48,805 nucleotides of DNA, taken from NCBI GenBank assembly GCA_947460455.1, contig CANHKG010000008.1:1-48805 (forward strand). The letters run 5' to 3'. Made by a program: the position numbers and the translations under genes. Shown piece by piece: positions 23,717 through 32,846 of this stretch. Source of the stretch: Rhodospirillales bacterium (GTDB lineage: Bacteria; Pseudomonadota; Alphaproteobacteria; Acetobacterales; Acetobacteraceae). The notes beneath the pieces were generated by a model. That model was given only the letters and a program-made list of their open reading frames with translations. It made no database searches and was not told the DNA's origin. Each line of letters begins with the position of its first letter. Position 1 is the stretch's first letter.

Positions 23717-26110
23717 TCAGTTGAAGAAGTAAACACCCACGCCGCTGACCTCGAAGGGCACGGGCGTTGGCAGCTGTGCCTTGGTGACGCCGGTCCAGGT
23801 GATGGCGGTTTCCACCAGCCCGTTGCCGTCGATATCAGCGAACAGGGTGACGCCGAGGAAGCCGGGGAGGCCGTTGTTTTCGTCCCAGGCGGCCAAGCTC
23901 ACCCCATCGCGCCAGCCCCAGAGCGTGAGTTTCTCGCCCGGCTGCCAATCGGTGATGCAGGACCACACCGGCACCAGGTCGCGGCCATCGATGAAGTAGG
24001 TATCGCTGCCCAGCCCGCCGGTGAGGAAGTTGGAGCCGCCGCCGCCATCCACGAAATCATCGCCCGCGCCCATGCTGGCGGCATCGTTGCCGGCGCCGAG
24101 GTTGGCGAAATCGTTGAAGGAGGTGCCTTCCAGCACGTCGCTGCCGTTATCGGCGGGCAGGATGTAGACGAGGTTGTTGGGATTGGGCGCCAGCCGCGAG
24201 GGCAGGCCGAAGCGCAACTGGCCGTCCACCAGGTTCTGGTACAGCTCGTCGGTGCCCGGCTGGCCGCGCAGCGAGTTCACGGTGATTGCGGCCGTGGCGC
24301 CGAACTGCAAATTCTCCACGAAGCGCATTTCATCCGCGCCATCCGGCCCGGCCACGCGCGTGACATTGCCGAGGATGCCGACCTGGTATTTGTCGATCGT
24401 TTCGCTGAACACCACGGTATCGTCGCCCGCGCCGCCATCGATCGCGTTCGCGCCGGAACTGCCGGTGAAGGTGTCTCCCAGGCCCGACCCGGTGATATCC
24501 ACAACGGTGGAGGGGCCGATGGCGTAGGTGACGCCGCCGGTTGCGTTGGAAAAATCGGCCCGCGTGGTTGCCACTTCCAGGCCCGGCAGGGGGAAGGCGC
24601 CGCCCGGCCCGCTGCTCAGTATGGCATAGGGCGTCGTGCCGGCCTTGGTGCCGTTGGTTACCCAGAGCTGTGCGCCGTTGGTTCCGTCGTTCAACTGCAG
24701 CAGCAGGCGGGAGGGATCGGCCAGGCCGTGCTCCACCAGCGGGCCCATCAGCGTGGGGGTGGAGCTGTCGGCGCCCGGATTCACGTCTGCGACCAGCTTG
24801 GTGCCGAGCGCCGTGCCGTCGCTTACCCACAGCTCCGCGCCCGCGGCATCGGTTTGCGCCACGAATACCGCGGCGCCGTTCACCGTGGTCCAGCTGGTTG
24901 GGTCGCTTGATTTGCTGCCGGGGTTGATATCCAGGAACAGGGTGGTGCCGGCCTTGGTGCCATCCGTTACCCACAGCTCGCTGCCGTTGGTGCCGTCATC
25001 AAGCCGCACCAGCAGCCTGGTTGGGTCTGGCACGCCGCCCACCAGCAGCGGGCCCAGGATCAGGGGATCGGAGCCGGTGGCGCCTGGCCGCGCATCCAGC
25101 AGCAGGGAGGTGCCCTTGGCGGTGCCGTCGCTGACCCAGAGTTCGCGCCCCGCCGCCGCCGTGCTGGCCGCGAACACCGCGACCTTGCCCACCGTGGCCC
25201 AGGCGCTGGGGTCGGAGCCCGTGGTGCCGGGGGCGGCATCCAGGAACAGGGAGGTGCCGGCCTTGGTGCCGTCTGTCACCCACAGTTCGCGGCCGTTGGT
25301 GATGTCATCCAGCGCCACCAGCAGCCTGGTGGGATCGGCCACGCCGCCGACCAGCAGCGGCCCCAGCACTTCGGGGTCGGAACTGGGCAGACCCGTTGCG
25401 GCATCCAGCAGCAGCGTGGTGCCCTTGGAGGTGCCGTCGCTGACCCATAGTTCCTGGCCGTTCGTGCCGTCATTGGCGCTGAACACGGCCTGGCCGTTCA
25501 CCGCCGTCCAGGTGCTCGGCGTGGCATTGCCTGTTGGGTTGATGTCTTTCAGCAAGGCGGTGCCGCCGGTGGTGCCGTCGGTCACCCAGATTTCGCGGCC
25601 GGTCTTGCCGTCGTCCAGCACGAACATGGCGCGGCCCGCATCGGCCTTGCCGCCCGCGATCAGGCTGCCGAGAGATAGCGGGGCGGCGCTGGCGGCACCG
25701 GCGTTGAGGTCTGCCAGCAGGGTGGTGCCGGCGGCGGTGCCGTCGCTGACCCACAGCTCGCTGCCGGCCGCCGCGGTTTCTGCGGTGAACACCGCACGCG
25801 TGCCCACCGCTATCCAGGTGGAGGCGAAGGAGCCGGCCGCACCTTCGTTGATGTCCTTGAACAGCGTGGTGCCGGTGCCGGTGCCGTCGGTGACCCACAG
25901 CTCCGCGCCCGCGGTGCCGTCATCCGCCAGCAGCAGCAGCCGGACGGGATCGCTGACGCCGTTCACCAACAGCGGGCCGAGCAACTGGGGCGCGGAGCCG
26001 GTGGCGCCGGGGCGGATATCCTTCACCAGGGTGGTGGCGGTGCCGGGGCCATAGCTGACGAACAGCTCCTGTCCGCGTCCCGTGACGATTGCCGTGAAGA
26101 TCGTGGCCAT
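23717..26110 (-). CDS. RTX protein with E-L-W-V-T-D-G-T repeats (797 aa)
   Basis: The first 500 or so residues consist of about ten repeats built around E-L-W-(V)-(T/S)-D-G-T-x-x-G-T-x-L. Two types alternate: a long one containing L-G-P-L-L-V-x-G-V-x-D-P-x-R-L-L and a short one with a W-x-x-V-x-x-x-A-V-F segment. They probably form a beta-propeller-like body. The C-terminal third carries calcium-binding RTX nonapeptides (G-G-A-G-D-D near residue 556; G-A-G-N-D, G-A-G-D-D, G-G-L-G-S-D near 667-707), as in proteins exported by type I secretion. No Sec signal peptide is present, which agrees with that route. No ABC exporter gene is seen nearby. An AAGGGA ribosome site precedes the ATG. It converges on the giant gene and may use the same export adaptors (inferred). 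Its ligand or role is unknown. Confidence 0.8.
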   Translation of the reverse strand: MATIFTAIVTGRGQELFVSYGPGTATTLVKDIRPGATGSAPQLLGPLLVNGVSDPVRLLLLADDGTAGAELWVTDGTGTGTTLFKDINEGAAGSFASTWIAVGTRAVFTAETAAAGSELWVSDGTAAGTTLLADLNAGAASAAPLSLGSLIAGGKADAGRAMFVLDDGKTGREIWVTDGTTGGTALLKDINPTGNATPSTWTAVNGQAVFSANDGTNGQELWVSDGTSKGTTLLLDAATGLPSSDPEVLGPLLVGGVADPTRLLVALDDITNGRELWVTDGTKAGTSLFLDAAPGTTGSDPSAWATVGKVAVFAASTAAAGRELWVSDGTAKGTSLLLDARPGATGSDPLILGPLLVGGVPDPTRLLVRLDDGTNGSELWVTDGTKAGTTLFLDINPGSKSSDPTSWTTVNGAAVFVAQTDAAGAELWVSDGTALGTKLVADVNPGADSSTPTLMGPLVEHGLADPSRLLLQLNDGTNGAQLWVTNGTKAGTTPYAILSSGPGGAFPLPGLEVATTRADFSNATGGVTYAIGPSTVVDITGSGLGDTFTGSSGANAIDGGAGDDTVVFSETIDKYQVGILGNVTRVAGPDGADEMRFVENLQFGATAAITVNSLRGQPGTDELYQNLVDGQLRFGLPSRLAPNPNNLVYILPADNGSDVLEGTSFNDFANLGAGNDAASMGAGDDFVDGGGGSNFLTGGLGSDTYFIDGRDLVPVWSCITDWQPGEKLTLWGWRDGVSLAAWDENNGLPGFLGVTLFADIDGNGLVETAITWTGVTKAQLPTPVPFEVSGVGVYFFN

Positions 26111-26346
26111 CGCTCGCTTGATCCCTTGCGGAAAGGCTCAGCCGCCAGATGCCGGGGCGCTTCCGGCCATCGCTCGTTGCGCCCCGCACTGCTGCGGAAT
26201 GCCGTGCTGGCAGCTATAAGTTTACCGTCGTAACGGACCCCGCGTCCAGACCGCGCATGCACTTCACGACATTTCGATACGGCGGCGTGCGGCGTTGGTT
26301 TGCGCGCGGCCAGCGGCCTGTGCCGCGGGATGCCCGCCGGTGCAAT
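26111..26346 (-). promoter_or_regulatory. Upstream region of the RTX gene
   Basis: This gap separates the RTX gene start from the end of the oxidoreductase gene; both are leftward. An A/T-richer patch at about 26210-26240 (GCTATAAGTTTACCGTCGTA on the plus strand) is the best place for the RTX promoter. The elements are not convincing enough to name individually. Confidence 0.3.
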
Positions 26347-26367
26347 GGCCGGAAGGGTCAGCCGGCC
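26347..26367 (-). terminator. Small hairpin at the oxidoreductase stop
   Basis: GGCCGG (26347-26352) pairs with CCGGCC (26362-26367) around 9 bases that include the oxidoreductase stop codon. There is no T-run, so this is a weak candidate terminator only. Confidence 0.3.
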
Positions 26368-27362
26368 ACGCGCACCACGAGCTTGCCAGTGTTGCCGCCG
26401 CGGAACAGCATTGCCAGGCCTTCCGGCGCGTGCTCCAGCCCCGCGATCTCATGCACGCGGTGGCGCAACGCGCCTTCGGCCATGCGCGCCGACAGCCAGG
26501 CCCGGCCTTCGCCGAAACGATGGGCGAAGTCGCTCACGATGAAGCCTTCGACCCGGGCGCGCTTGCCGATCAGTTGGCCCATGTTGCGCACGCCATACAA
26601 CTCGCCCGCCGCGGTTTGGGAGATGCGGCCGCAGATGACCACGCGGGCGCGCAGCTTCAGGTTGGCCAGCGCCGCATCCAGCATGGCGCCGCCGACATTG
26701 TCGTAGAATACGTCGAGCCCACCTGGACATTCCCGCGCCACGGCGGCGGCGAGGTCGGGCTCGGCCTTGTAGTCGATGGTGGCGTGGAAGCCGAGTTCCC
26801 GGCGCAGCCAGGCGCATTTCTCCGCCCCGCCGGCGATGCCCACCACGCGGCAGGCCTCGATGCGGGCGACCTGGCCGGCGATCTGGCCGACGCCGCCGGC
26901 GGCGCCGGAGACGAGCACGGTTTCGCCCGGTTGCACCCCGCCCACGGCGCGCATGCCGAAATAGGCCGTGAGCCCGGTCATGCCGAGCACGCCGAGCCAG
27001 TCTGTGGGGGTGACGCCCGCGGGCAGTTTTTCCACGGCTTCGGCTTCCAGCGTGGGGTGGCTCTGCCAGCCGGTGCGGGCGTGCACGAGGTCACCGGGTT
27101 CCAGCCCCGGCACCTTGCTTTCCACCACCCGGGCGATGCCGCTGCCGCGCATCATGTCGCCGGGGTCGATGCGCTGCACGTAGCCGGGGTTCTCGCTGAT
27201 CCAGACCCGCATCGCGGGGTCGACGGAGACGTAGAGCGTTTCCAGCAGCACCTCGCCGGGGCCGGGGGCGCGCACCGCCACCGTTTCCTCGACGAAATGC
27301 TCCGGCCCTGCGATCCCTTCGGGGCGGGTACGCAGCACGATACGGCGGTTCGCGTTGCGCAT
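26358..27362 (-). CDS. MDR-family NADPH-dependent oxidoreductase (CurA/2-alkenal reductase type)
   Basis: The product has 334 residues, the normal length for the zinc-independent branch of the medium-chain dehydrogenase/reductases. It opens with R-R-I-V-L-R-x-R-P-E-G, as in CurA and plant 2-alkenal reductases. It has the family text S-V-D-P-A-M-R (about 47-53) and a Rossmann nucleotide loop V-S-G-A-A-G-G-V-G (near 150). The later F-Y-D-N-V-G-G segment is also typical. The zinc-ligand Cys/His set of true alcohol dehydrogenases is absent. It should reduce the C=C bond of enones or alkenals with NADPH in the cytoplasm. It is separated from the upstream dehydrogenase genes by two strong hairpins, so it probably has its own promoter. 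Confidence 0.88.
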   Translation of the reverse strand: MRNANRRIVLRTRPEGIAGPEHFVEETVAVRAPGPGEVLLETLYVSVDPAMRVWISENPGYVQRIDPGDMMRGSGIARVVESKVPGLEPGDLVHARTGWQSHPTLEAEAVEKLPAGVTPTDWLGVLGMTGLTAYFGMRAVGGVQPGETVLVSGAAGGVGQIAGQVARIEACRVVGIAGGAEKCAWLRRELGFHATIDYKAEPDLAAAVARECPGGLDVFYDNVGGAMLDAALANLKLRARVVICGRISQTAAGELYGVRNMGQLIGKRARVEGFIVSDFAHRFGEGRAWLSARMAEGALRHRVHEIAGLEHAPEGLAMLFRGGNTGKLVVRVAG

Positions 27363-27375
27363 CCCGGTGATCCCC

Positions 27376-27483
27376 CTAGAGCAACAGCTGACCGGATGGA
27401 ATCATCCTGTCGGCTTAAGTTGCTCGCCAAAACAAAGAGCTAGAGCGGCAGCCGACCGTCTATCAGGTCGGCTGCCGCTCTAG
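27376..27483. repeat. Double-hairpin intergenic element bounded by CTAGAGC
   Basis: The first hairpin (27379-27425) has arms GAGCAAC/GTTGCTC. An inner 13-base arm pair matches at 11 positions around GAAT, with a TAA bulge. The second (27440-27483) is a perfect 18-bp stem. Both begin with CTAGAGC on their left edge and the second ends with its complement, so the unit looks like a REP/BIME-type repeat rather than two unrelated hairpins. It fills the gap between the dehydrogenase and oxidoreductase genes. Confidence 0.6.
27440..27483 (-). terminator. Perfect 18-bp hairpin at the acyl-CoA dehydrogenase stop
   Basis: Arms 27440-27457 and 27466-27483 are exact complements (CTAGAGCGGCAGCCGACC and its partner) around an 8-base loop. 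The dehydrogenase TAG stop (27480-27482) lies inside the right arm. It should end the two-gene dehydrogenase transcript and may also block ribosome-free read-through into the next gene. Confidence 0.7.
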
Positions 27484-28619
27484 TAGCCGGACAGGGCGGC
27501 GTAGCGGTCGCGGTGGAAGGCGGCATCCCCGAAGGTTTGCTCCGCCACGCGCGCGCGCTTCAGGAAGAAGCCGATCTCGTGCTCGTCGGTCATGCCGATG
27601 CCGCCGTGCATCTGGATGCCCTCGTCGCCCGTGAGGCGGGCGGTCTGGTTGGCCTTGCACTTGGCCAGGCTCACCAGCAGGCTGGCATCGTTGGCGCCGG
27701 AATCCAGCGCATCCAGCGCTGCGGTCACGGCGGAGCGGGCCAGCTCCACCTCGCAGTACATTTCCGCCGCGCGGTGCTTCAGCGCCTGGAAGCTGCCGAT
27801 CGGCACGCCGAACTGCTTGCGGTCCTTCAGGTACTGCACCGTGCGCTCGAACGCCTCGGAGGCGCTGCCGAGCATTTCCGCGGCGAGCCCGGCGCGGGCC
27901 GCGTCCAGGATCTGGTCCAGCAGGTCAGCCCCGCCATCCACCGGCCCGAGCACCGCGTCTGGCCCCACGGCCACGTTTTCCAGCGTGACGCGCGCGGCGT
28001 TGCGGCTGTCCACCATGATGGAGCGGCGGCGGCTGACGCCGGCGGCGTTGCCCGGCACCAGGAACAGGGTGATGCCGTTGCGCCCGGCTTCCTCGCCGGA
28101 GGTGCGCGCCACCACGATCAGCGTGTCGGCCACGTGGCCATCGAGCACGAACTGCTTGGCGCCGTTCAGCACCCAGCCGCTGCCGCTTTTCTTCGCGCTG
28201 GTGTTGATCCAGTACGGGCGGTGGTGCGGGTGCTCCTCCAGCGCCAGGGCGTAGATCGCCTCGCCGCCGACCAGGCCCGGGAAATGCTCGGATTTCTGGG
28301 ACTCGTTGCCGCCCTTGTCGAGCGCCACCGCGCCGATCAGCGCGGTGCCCAGAAGCGGGGTGGCGGCGAGCGAACGGCCCGCTGCCTCCATCACCTGGCC
28401 CAGGCCGATATAGCCGAAGCCGGAGCCGCCATGGTCTTCCGGCACCAGGAAGCCGGACCAGCCCAGCTCCGCCATCTCCCGCCACAGCGGGCGGGAGAAG
28501 CCGTCGGCGTCCTGGCTGTCGCGCAGCTTGCGCAGGGAGAGGATGGGCGATTTTTCGCGGAAGAAGTCGTGCGCGCCCTCGCGCACCATCTTCGCGTCGG
28601 AAGAGATGATCATCGGCAT
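27480..28619 (-). CDS. Acyl-CoA dehydrogenase, small-subunit type (379 aa)
   Basis: The fold and length are those of FAD-dependent acyl-CoA dehydrogenases: an N-terminal helical part, the middle beta domain (N-G-A-K-Q-F-V-L-D near 155) and a C-terminal helical part with R-K-Q-F-G-x-P-I and Q-M-H-G-G-I-G-M-T. It introduces a C2=C3 double bond in an acyl-CoA. Start ATG 28617-28619 was chosen because GAGG lies 8 bases before it and it falls 10 bases after the stop of the upstream dehydrogenase. An upstream in-frame start at 28661 would overlap that gene. The tandem pair of about 396 and 380 residues resembles the large and small subunits of pimeloyl-CoA dehydrogenase, so a heteromer is likely (inferred). 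Confidence 0.9.
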   Translation of the reverse strand: MPMIISSDAKMVREGAHDFFREKSPILSLRKLRDSQDADGFSRPLWREMAELGWSGFLVPEDHGGSGFGYIGLGQVMEAAGRSLAATPLLGTALIGAVALDKGGNESQKSEHFPGLVGGEAIYALALEEHPHHRPYWINTSAKKSGSGWVLNGAKQFVLDGHVADTLIVVARTSGEEAGRNGITLFLVPGNAAGVSRRRSIMVDSRNAARVTLENVAVGPDAVLGPVDGGADLLDQILDAARAGLAAEMLGSASEAFERTVQYLKDRKQFGVPIGSFQALKHRAAEMYCEVELARSAVTAALDALDSGANDASLLVSLAKCKANQTARLTGDEGIQMHGGIGMTDEHEIGFFLKRARVAEQTFGDAAFHRDRYAALSGY

Positions 28620-28629
28620 GGTCGGCGCC

Positions 28630-29820
<1,191 letters not shown>

Positions 29821-29987
29821 CGGTTTCTCTCCCGTCAGTCACGGCGCCTGCGCGCCCATGGAGAGGAGCGAACCACCGCCCGCCCGCCCGCGCAAGCGCC
29901 GCCCGCGCATGGCACTGGTTTTCGCCCGGCAGCATTCCTATCCTGCCGCACCGGCACGCATGCGCCGGCCATTCTTCGGCAGGTGAC

Positions 29988-31142
29988 GTGGACGCATTAC
30001 GCGCGGTTCTGGACGGAATGATCGAGTCGGCCGTGGCCTTGGCCAACGCCGTGCTGCCGGCGCAGGCTGCCTGGGCCGCGATCCTGCTGCGCCGCACGCT
30101 GGAATACCTGATGGGCCCGGTGCGGGACTTCGGCGGGCGGTTCCACTGGCTGGCGCTGGTCGCGGCGCTGATCCTGGCCGGCTGGGTGTTTGCCTTCCGC
30201 GCCGCCCCGTCGGCCATCCCGCTGGGTGATGCCCCGCCCGCCCGCGGCCTGCGCGGCTTCCTGCGCTACTGCTTCCCGCGCCGGATCTGGCTGAACCGCT
30301 CCACCTGGGTGGATCTGCAGGTGGGCTTCGTCAACCACGTCTATGCCTATGCCGCCGCCAACCTGTTCTGGCGCCTCTCTGGCGCCGTGGTTGCCGCCTG
30401 GATCACCACCTGGCTCACCGCCACCTTCGGCCCCAGCCCGATCGGCGCCGAATGGGGGCTGGGCGCGCTGCTGGCCTTCACCGTGCTGATGTCGATGGCC
30501 GCGGATTTCGGCTACTTCCTGTTCCACTGGGCCTCCCACCGCATCGGCCCGCTGTGGGAAATCCACAAGCTGCACCATTCGGCGGAGGTGCTGTCCCCGC
30601 TGACCGCCGCGCGGGTGCATCCGTTCGAACGCCTTGCCATGGGGCCGATCCAGGCGGTGATCACCGGCCTCGTCCTCGCACCCGCGCTCTACCTCTATGC
30701 CGGGGAGGTGACGGTGCTCACCATTCTCGGGCTCAATGCCATGGCGGTGCTGTTCAACATGCTCGGCCATGTGCTGCACCACTCGCATGTGTGGGTCTAT
30801 TATGGCCCGCTGGTCGGCCGCATTATCGTCAGCCCCGCCCAGCACCAGATCCACCATAGCGCCCTGCCGCAGCACCTGGACCGCAACTTCGCCGAGCACT
30901 GGGCATTCTGGGATTGGATCTTCGGCACGCTCTATCTGCCGAAGCAGCGGGAGACGCTGACCTTTGGCCTGGCGGGTGTGGCCACGCAGCCGCACGGCAA
31001 TGTCGTCGCCGCCTATCTGCGCCCGGTGCTGGGTGCCGCCCGCGCCAGCTTTGCCATCGCCTGGCGACTTGCCGGCCGGGCCGTGCAACGCCGTCAACCC
31101 GGCGCGGCGCAGGCCCCCGTGCCGGAGCCGCCGCGCCGGTAG
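29988..31142 (+). CDS. Sterol desaturase/fatty acid hydroxylase family membrane protein
   Basis: The 384-residue protein has at least four hydrophobic segments and the di-iron histidine clusters of this family. These are H180-W-A-S-H184, H193-K-L-H196-H197, and H286-Q-I-H289-H290, with an extra H-V-L-H-H-S-H between the second and third. Members use O2 to hydroxylate or desaturate sterols, carotenoids or fatty acyl chains in the membrane. The start is a GTG (29988) preceded by AGGTGA; the next ATG (30018) would still leave all motifs intact. The gene diverges from the acyl-CoA dehydrogenase pair. Its 3' end overlaps the oppositely directed membrane-protein gene by 49 bp. The substrate cannot be told. 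Confidence 0.88.
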   Translation: MDALRAVLDGMIESAVALANAVLPAQAAWAAILLRRTLEYLMGPVRDFGGRFHWLALVAALILAGWVFAFRAAPSAIPLGDAPPARGLRGFLRYCFPRRIWLNRSTWVDLQVGFVNHVYAYAAANLFWRLSGAVVAAWITTWLTATFGPSPIGAEWGLGALLAFTVLMSMAADFGYFLFHWASHRIGPLWEIHKLHHSAEVLSPLTAARVHPFERLAMGPIQAVITGLVLAPALYLYAGEVTVLTILGLNAMAVLFNMLGHVLHHSHVWVYYGPLVGRIIVSPAQHQIHHSALPQHLDRNFAEHWAFWDWIFGTLYLPKQRETLTFGLAGVATQPHGNVVAAYLRPVLGAARASFAIAWRLAGRAVQRRQPGAAQAPVPEPPRR

Positions 31143-32779
31143 AGCTCCAGCCGGCCATCCGCACTGCGATGGACCAGCCCGTACCCCTTCAGGGCGCTGC
31201 TGCGCAGCCCTTGATGTGGCCCGGCAGCGTCATCCGCCAGCACATCCCACAGCAGCACGTAGTCCACTTGCATCTGGGTCGCCGCCTCCCATCGCGGCAG
31301 ATCCAGCGCGCGCACCATGGTGTCGCCCTGCAACGGCTCCCAGCCATACAGCAGCAGCTGCGGGTCCATGCCGGGCCGGAACCGGGCGGGATAGACGGCA
31401 AGCCGTGCCGCGTAGCTGAACAGCACCGGACGGTCGCCGTGCCATTGCAGGCGGTGCGCCAGGTGGAAGGTTGGGTGATGGATCACGCGGGCCGTATTCG
31501 CCCGGTCCAGCTTGTAGTGGCCCAGCACCGGCACCACCGTGCAATGCGGCCCCACCCGCGCATCGGCCTCGGCAAACTGCGCCACCACCGGCGGCACCTG
31601 GGTTGCCTGTAGCCAGGCCGCCACGCCGATCACCGCCAGCCCGCCGCCTGCCGCCACCGCCATGGCGGCATGCCGCAGCCAGGCCGCCACGGGCAGCGCC
31701 GCGGCCACCAGCGCCAGGCCGACATAGGGAAAGAGCTGGGACCGCGCCACATGGGTCCAGCCGCCGGCGGCCCGATCCGGCACCACCAGCATCAGCGCCA
31801 GCAGGGCCAACGGCACGGTGCAGAGCGCGAGCGGCAATGTGCTGACCGCCTCCCCACGGCGCCACTGGCGCAAGAGCCCCACCACCCCGGCCGCCACCAG
31901 CCCCAGCAGCGCGAGCGTGGCGGCGAGCCCCGCGGCGGGCGCGATCGCCCCCACCGTGGCGAACGGCGCTGCCAGCAACACGCCCCAGATGCGTTCCAGC
32001 GGCGATGCGCCATAGACCATCGGCGCGTTGCCGCCTGCCTTCGCCGCGAACACCATGAACAGGCCCAAGGAGGGCAAGGTGGCCACGGCCGTCGCCACGA
32101 CCAGGCGCCGCACCTCCCGCAGGTTCGCGCCCCGCTGTGCGGGGTTGGGCCGCAACGCAGCCAGTGCCTCCACCGTCAGCATCGCCAGCAACGCCGCCAA
32201 CGCCTCGATCCAGCCGGAGGCCTGGCATGCCAGCGTCAGCAGCAGCATGGCCGACAGCACCATCATGCGCCCCGCACCGGGCTGCTCGCGCAGCCGCAGC
32301 CACGCCCACAGGCTCAGCAGGAAGCCCACCACCGACAACGAAAAATTGTACAGCCCGAGATAGAACAGCCGCTGCAACGCCACCGGGAAGAAGAACAGCG
32401 CCAGCCATGCCGATTGCGGCGCGATCTGCCGCAGCACCAGCCGCGCGGCAAGCGGGATACCCAGCAGGCAGGCCGCCTGCAGCGCCATCTCCGCCTGCAA
32501 CGGGGGCAGCGCGAACATCAGCCCGGCCAACGCCAGGTGCCCGAAGGCATTGGGCGTTGGCACCGGGTTCGGTTCCAGCAACCGGTTCAGCTGCGGCAAG
32601 GCGGGATCGCCGGCATGGCGCAGGAAATGCGCGATGCTGACATGCGCCGGCCCGTCGCTGGTCAGCAGCGGCCCCAGCACCAGCAGCATCGCGGCCATCA
32701 GCGCCAGCAGGCCGAAGAACAGAACCGGCTCCAGGCGGCAGGCTATCCCGCTGAAATGCGCCTTGGGGTGGTCGGGCAA
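31094..32779 (-). CDS. Polytopic inner-membrane protein of unknown function (561 aa)
   Basis: About ten to twelve hydrophobic helices spread over residues 17-400 are followed by a soluble C-terminal domain of about 150 residues with V-D-Y-V-L-L-W-D. A first-loop acidic segment, L-L-T-S-D-G-P-A-H, after helix 1 resembles the first loop of GT-C-type glycosyltransferases. The overall layout (many helices plus an extracytoplasmic tail) would suit such an enzyme, but no family was identified. The only reasonable start is a TTG at 32777-32779, since no ATG or GTG lies between it and an upstream stop; internal ATGs would cut the first helix. It overlaps the sterol-desaturase gene tail to tail. Confidence 0.7.
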   Translation of the reverse strand: MPDHPKAHFSGIACRLEPVLFFGLLALMAAMLLVLGPLLTSDGPAHVSIAHFLRHAGDPALPQLNRLLEPNPVPTPNAFGHLALAGLMFALPPLQAEMALQAACLLGIPLAARLVLRQIAPQSAWLALFFFPVALQRLFYLGLYNFSLSVVGFLLSLWAWLRLREQPGAGRMMVLSAMLLLTLACQASGWIEALAALLAMLTVEALAALRPNPAQRGANLREVRRLVVATAVATLPSLGLFMVFAAKAGGNAPMVYGASPLERIWGVLLAAPFATVGAIAPAAGLAATLALLGLVAAGVVGLLRQWRRGEAVSTLPLALCTVPLALLALMLVVPDRAAGGWTHVARSQLFPYVGLALVAAALPVAAWLRHAAMAVAAGGGLAVIGVAAWLQATQVPPVVAQFAEADARVGPHCTVVPVLGHYKLDRANTARVIHHPTFHLAHRLQWHGDRPVLFSYAARLAVYPARFRPGMDPQLLLYGWEPLQGDTMVRALDLPRWEAATQMQVDYVLLWDVLADDAAGPHQGLRSSALKGYGLVHRSADGRLELYRRGGSGTGACAAPG

Positions 32780-32846
32780 TGTCTCGGGCTCATGAAAATG
32801 CGCGGCCGGATACTGCGTGCTTCACCCCAGGCGCACAATCCCGGCG

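Noticed and set aside
23606..24910. A plus-strand frame of 434 codons over the RTX gene
   Set aside because: The minus strand encodes clear RTX and E-L-W-V-T-D-G-T repeats; the plus frame begins inside the palindromic repeat and has shadow composition.
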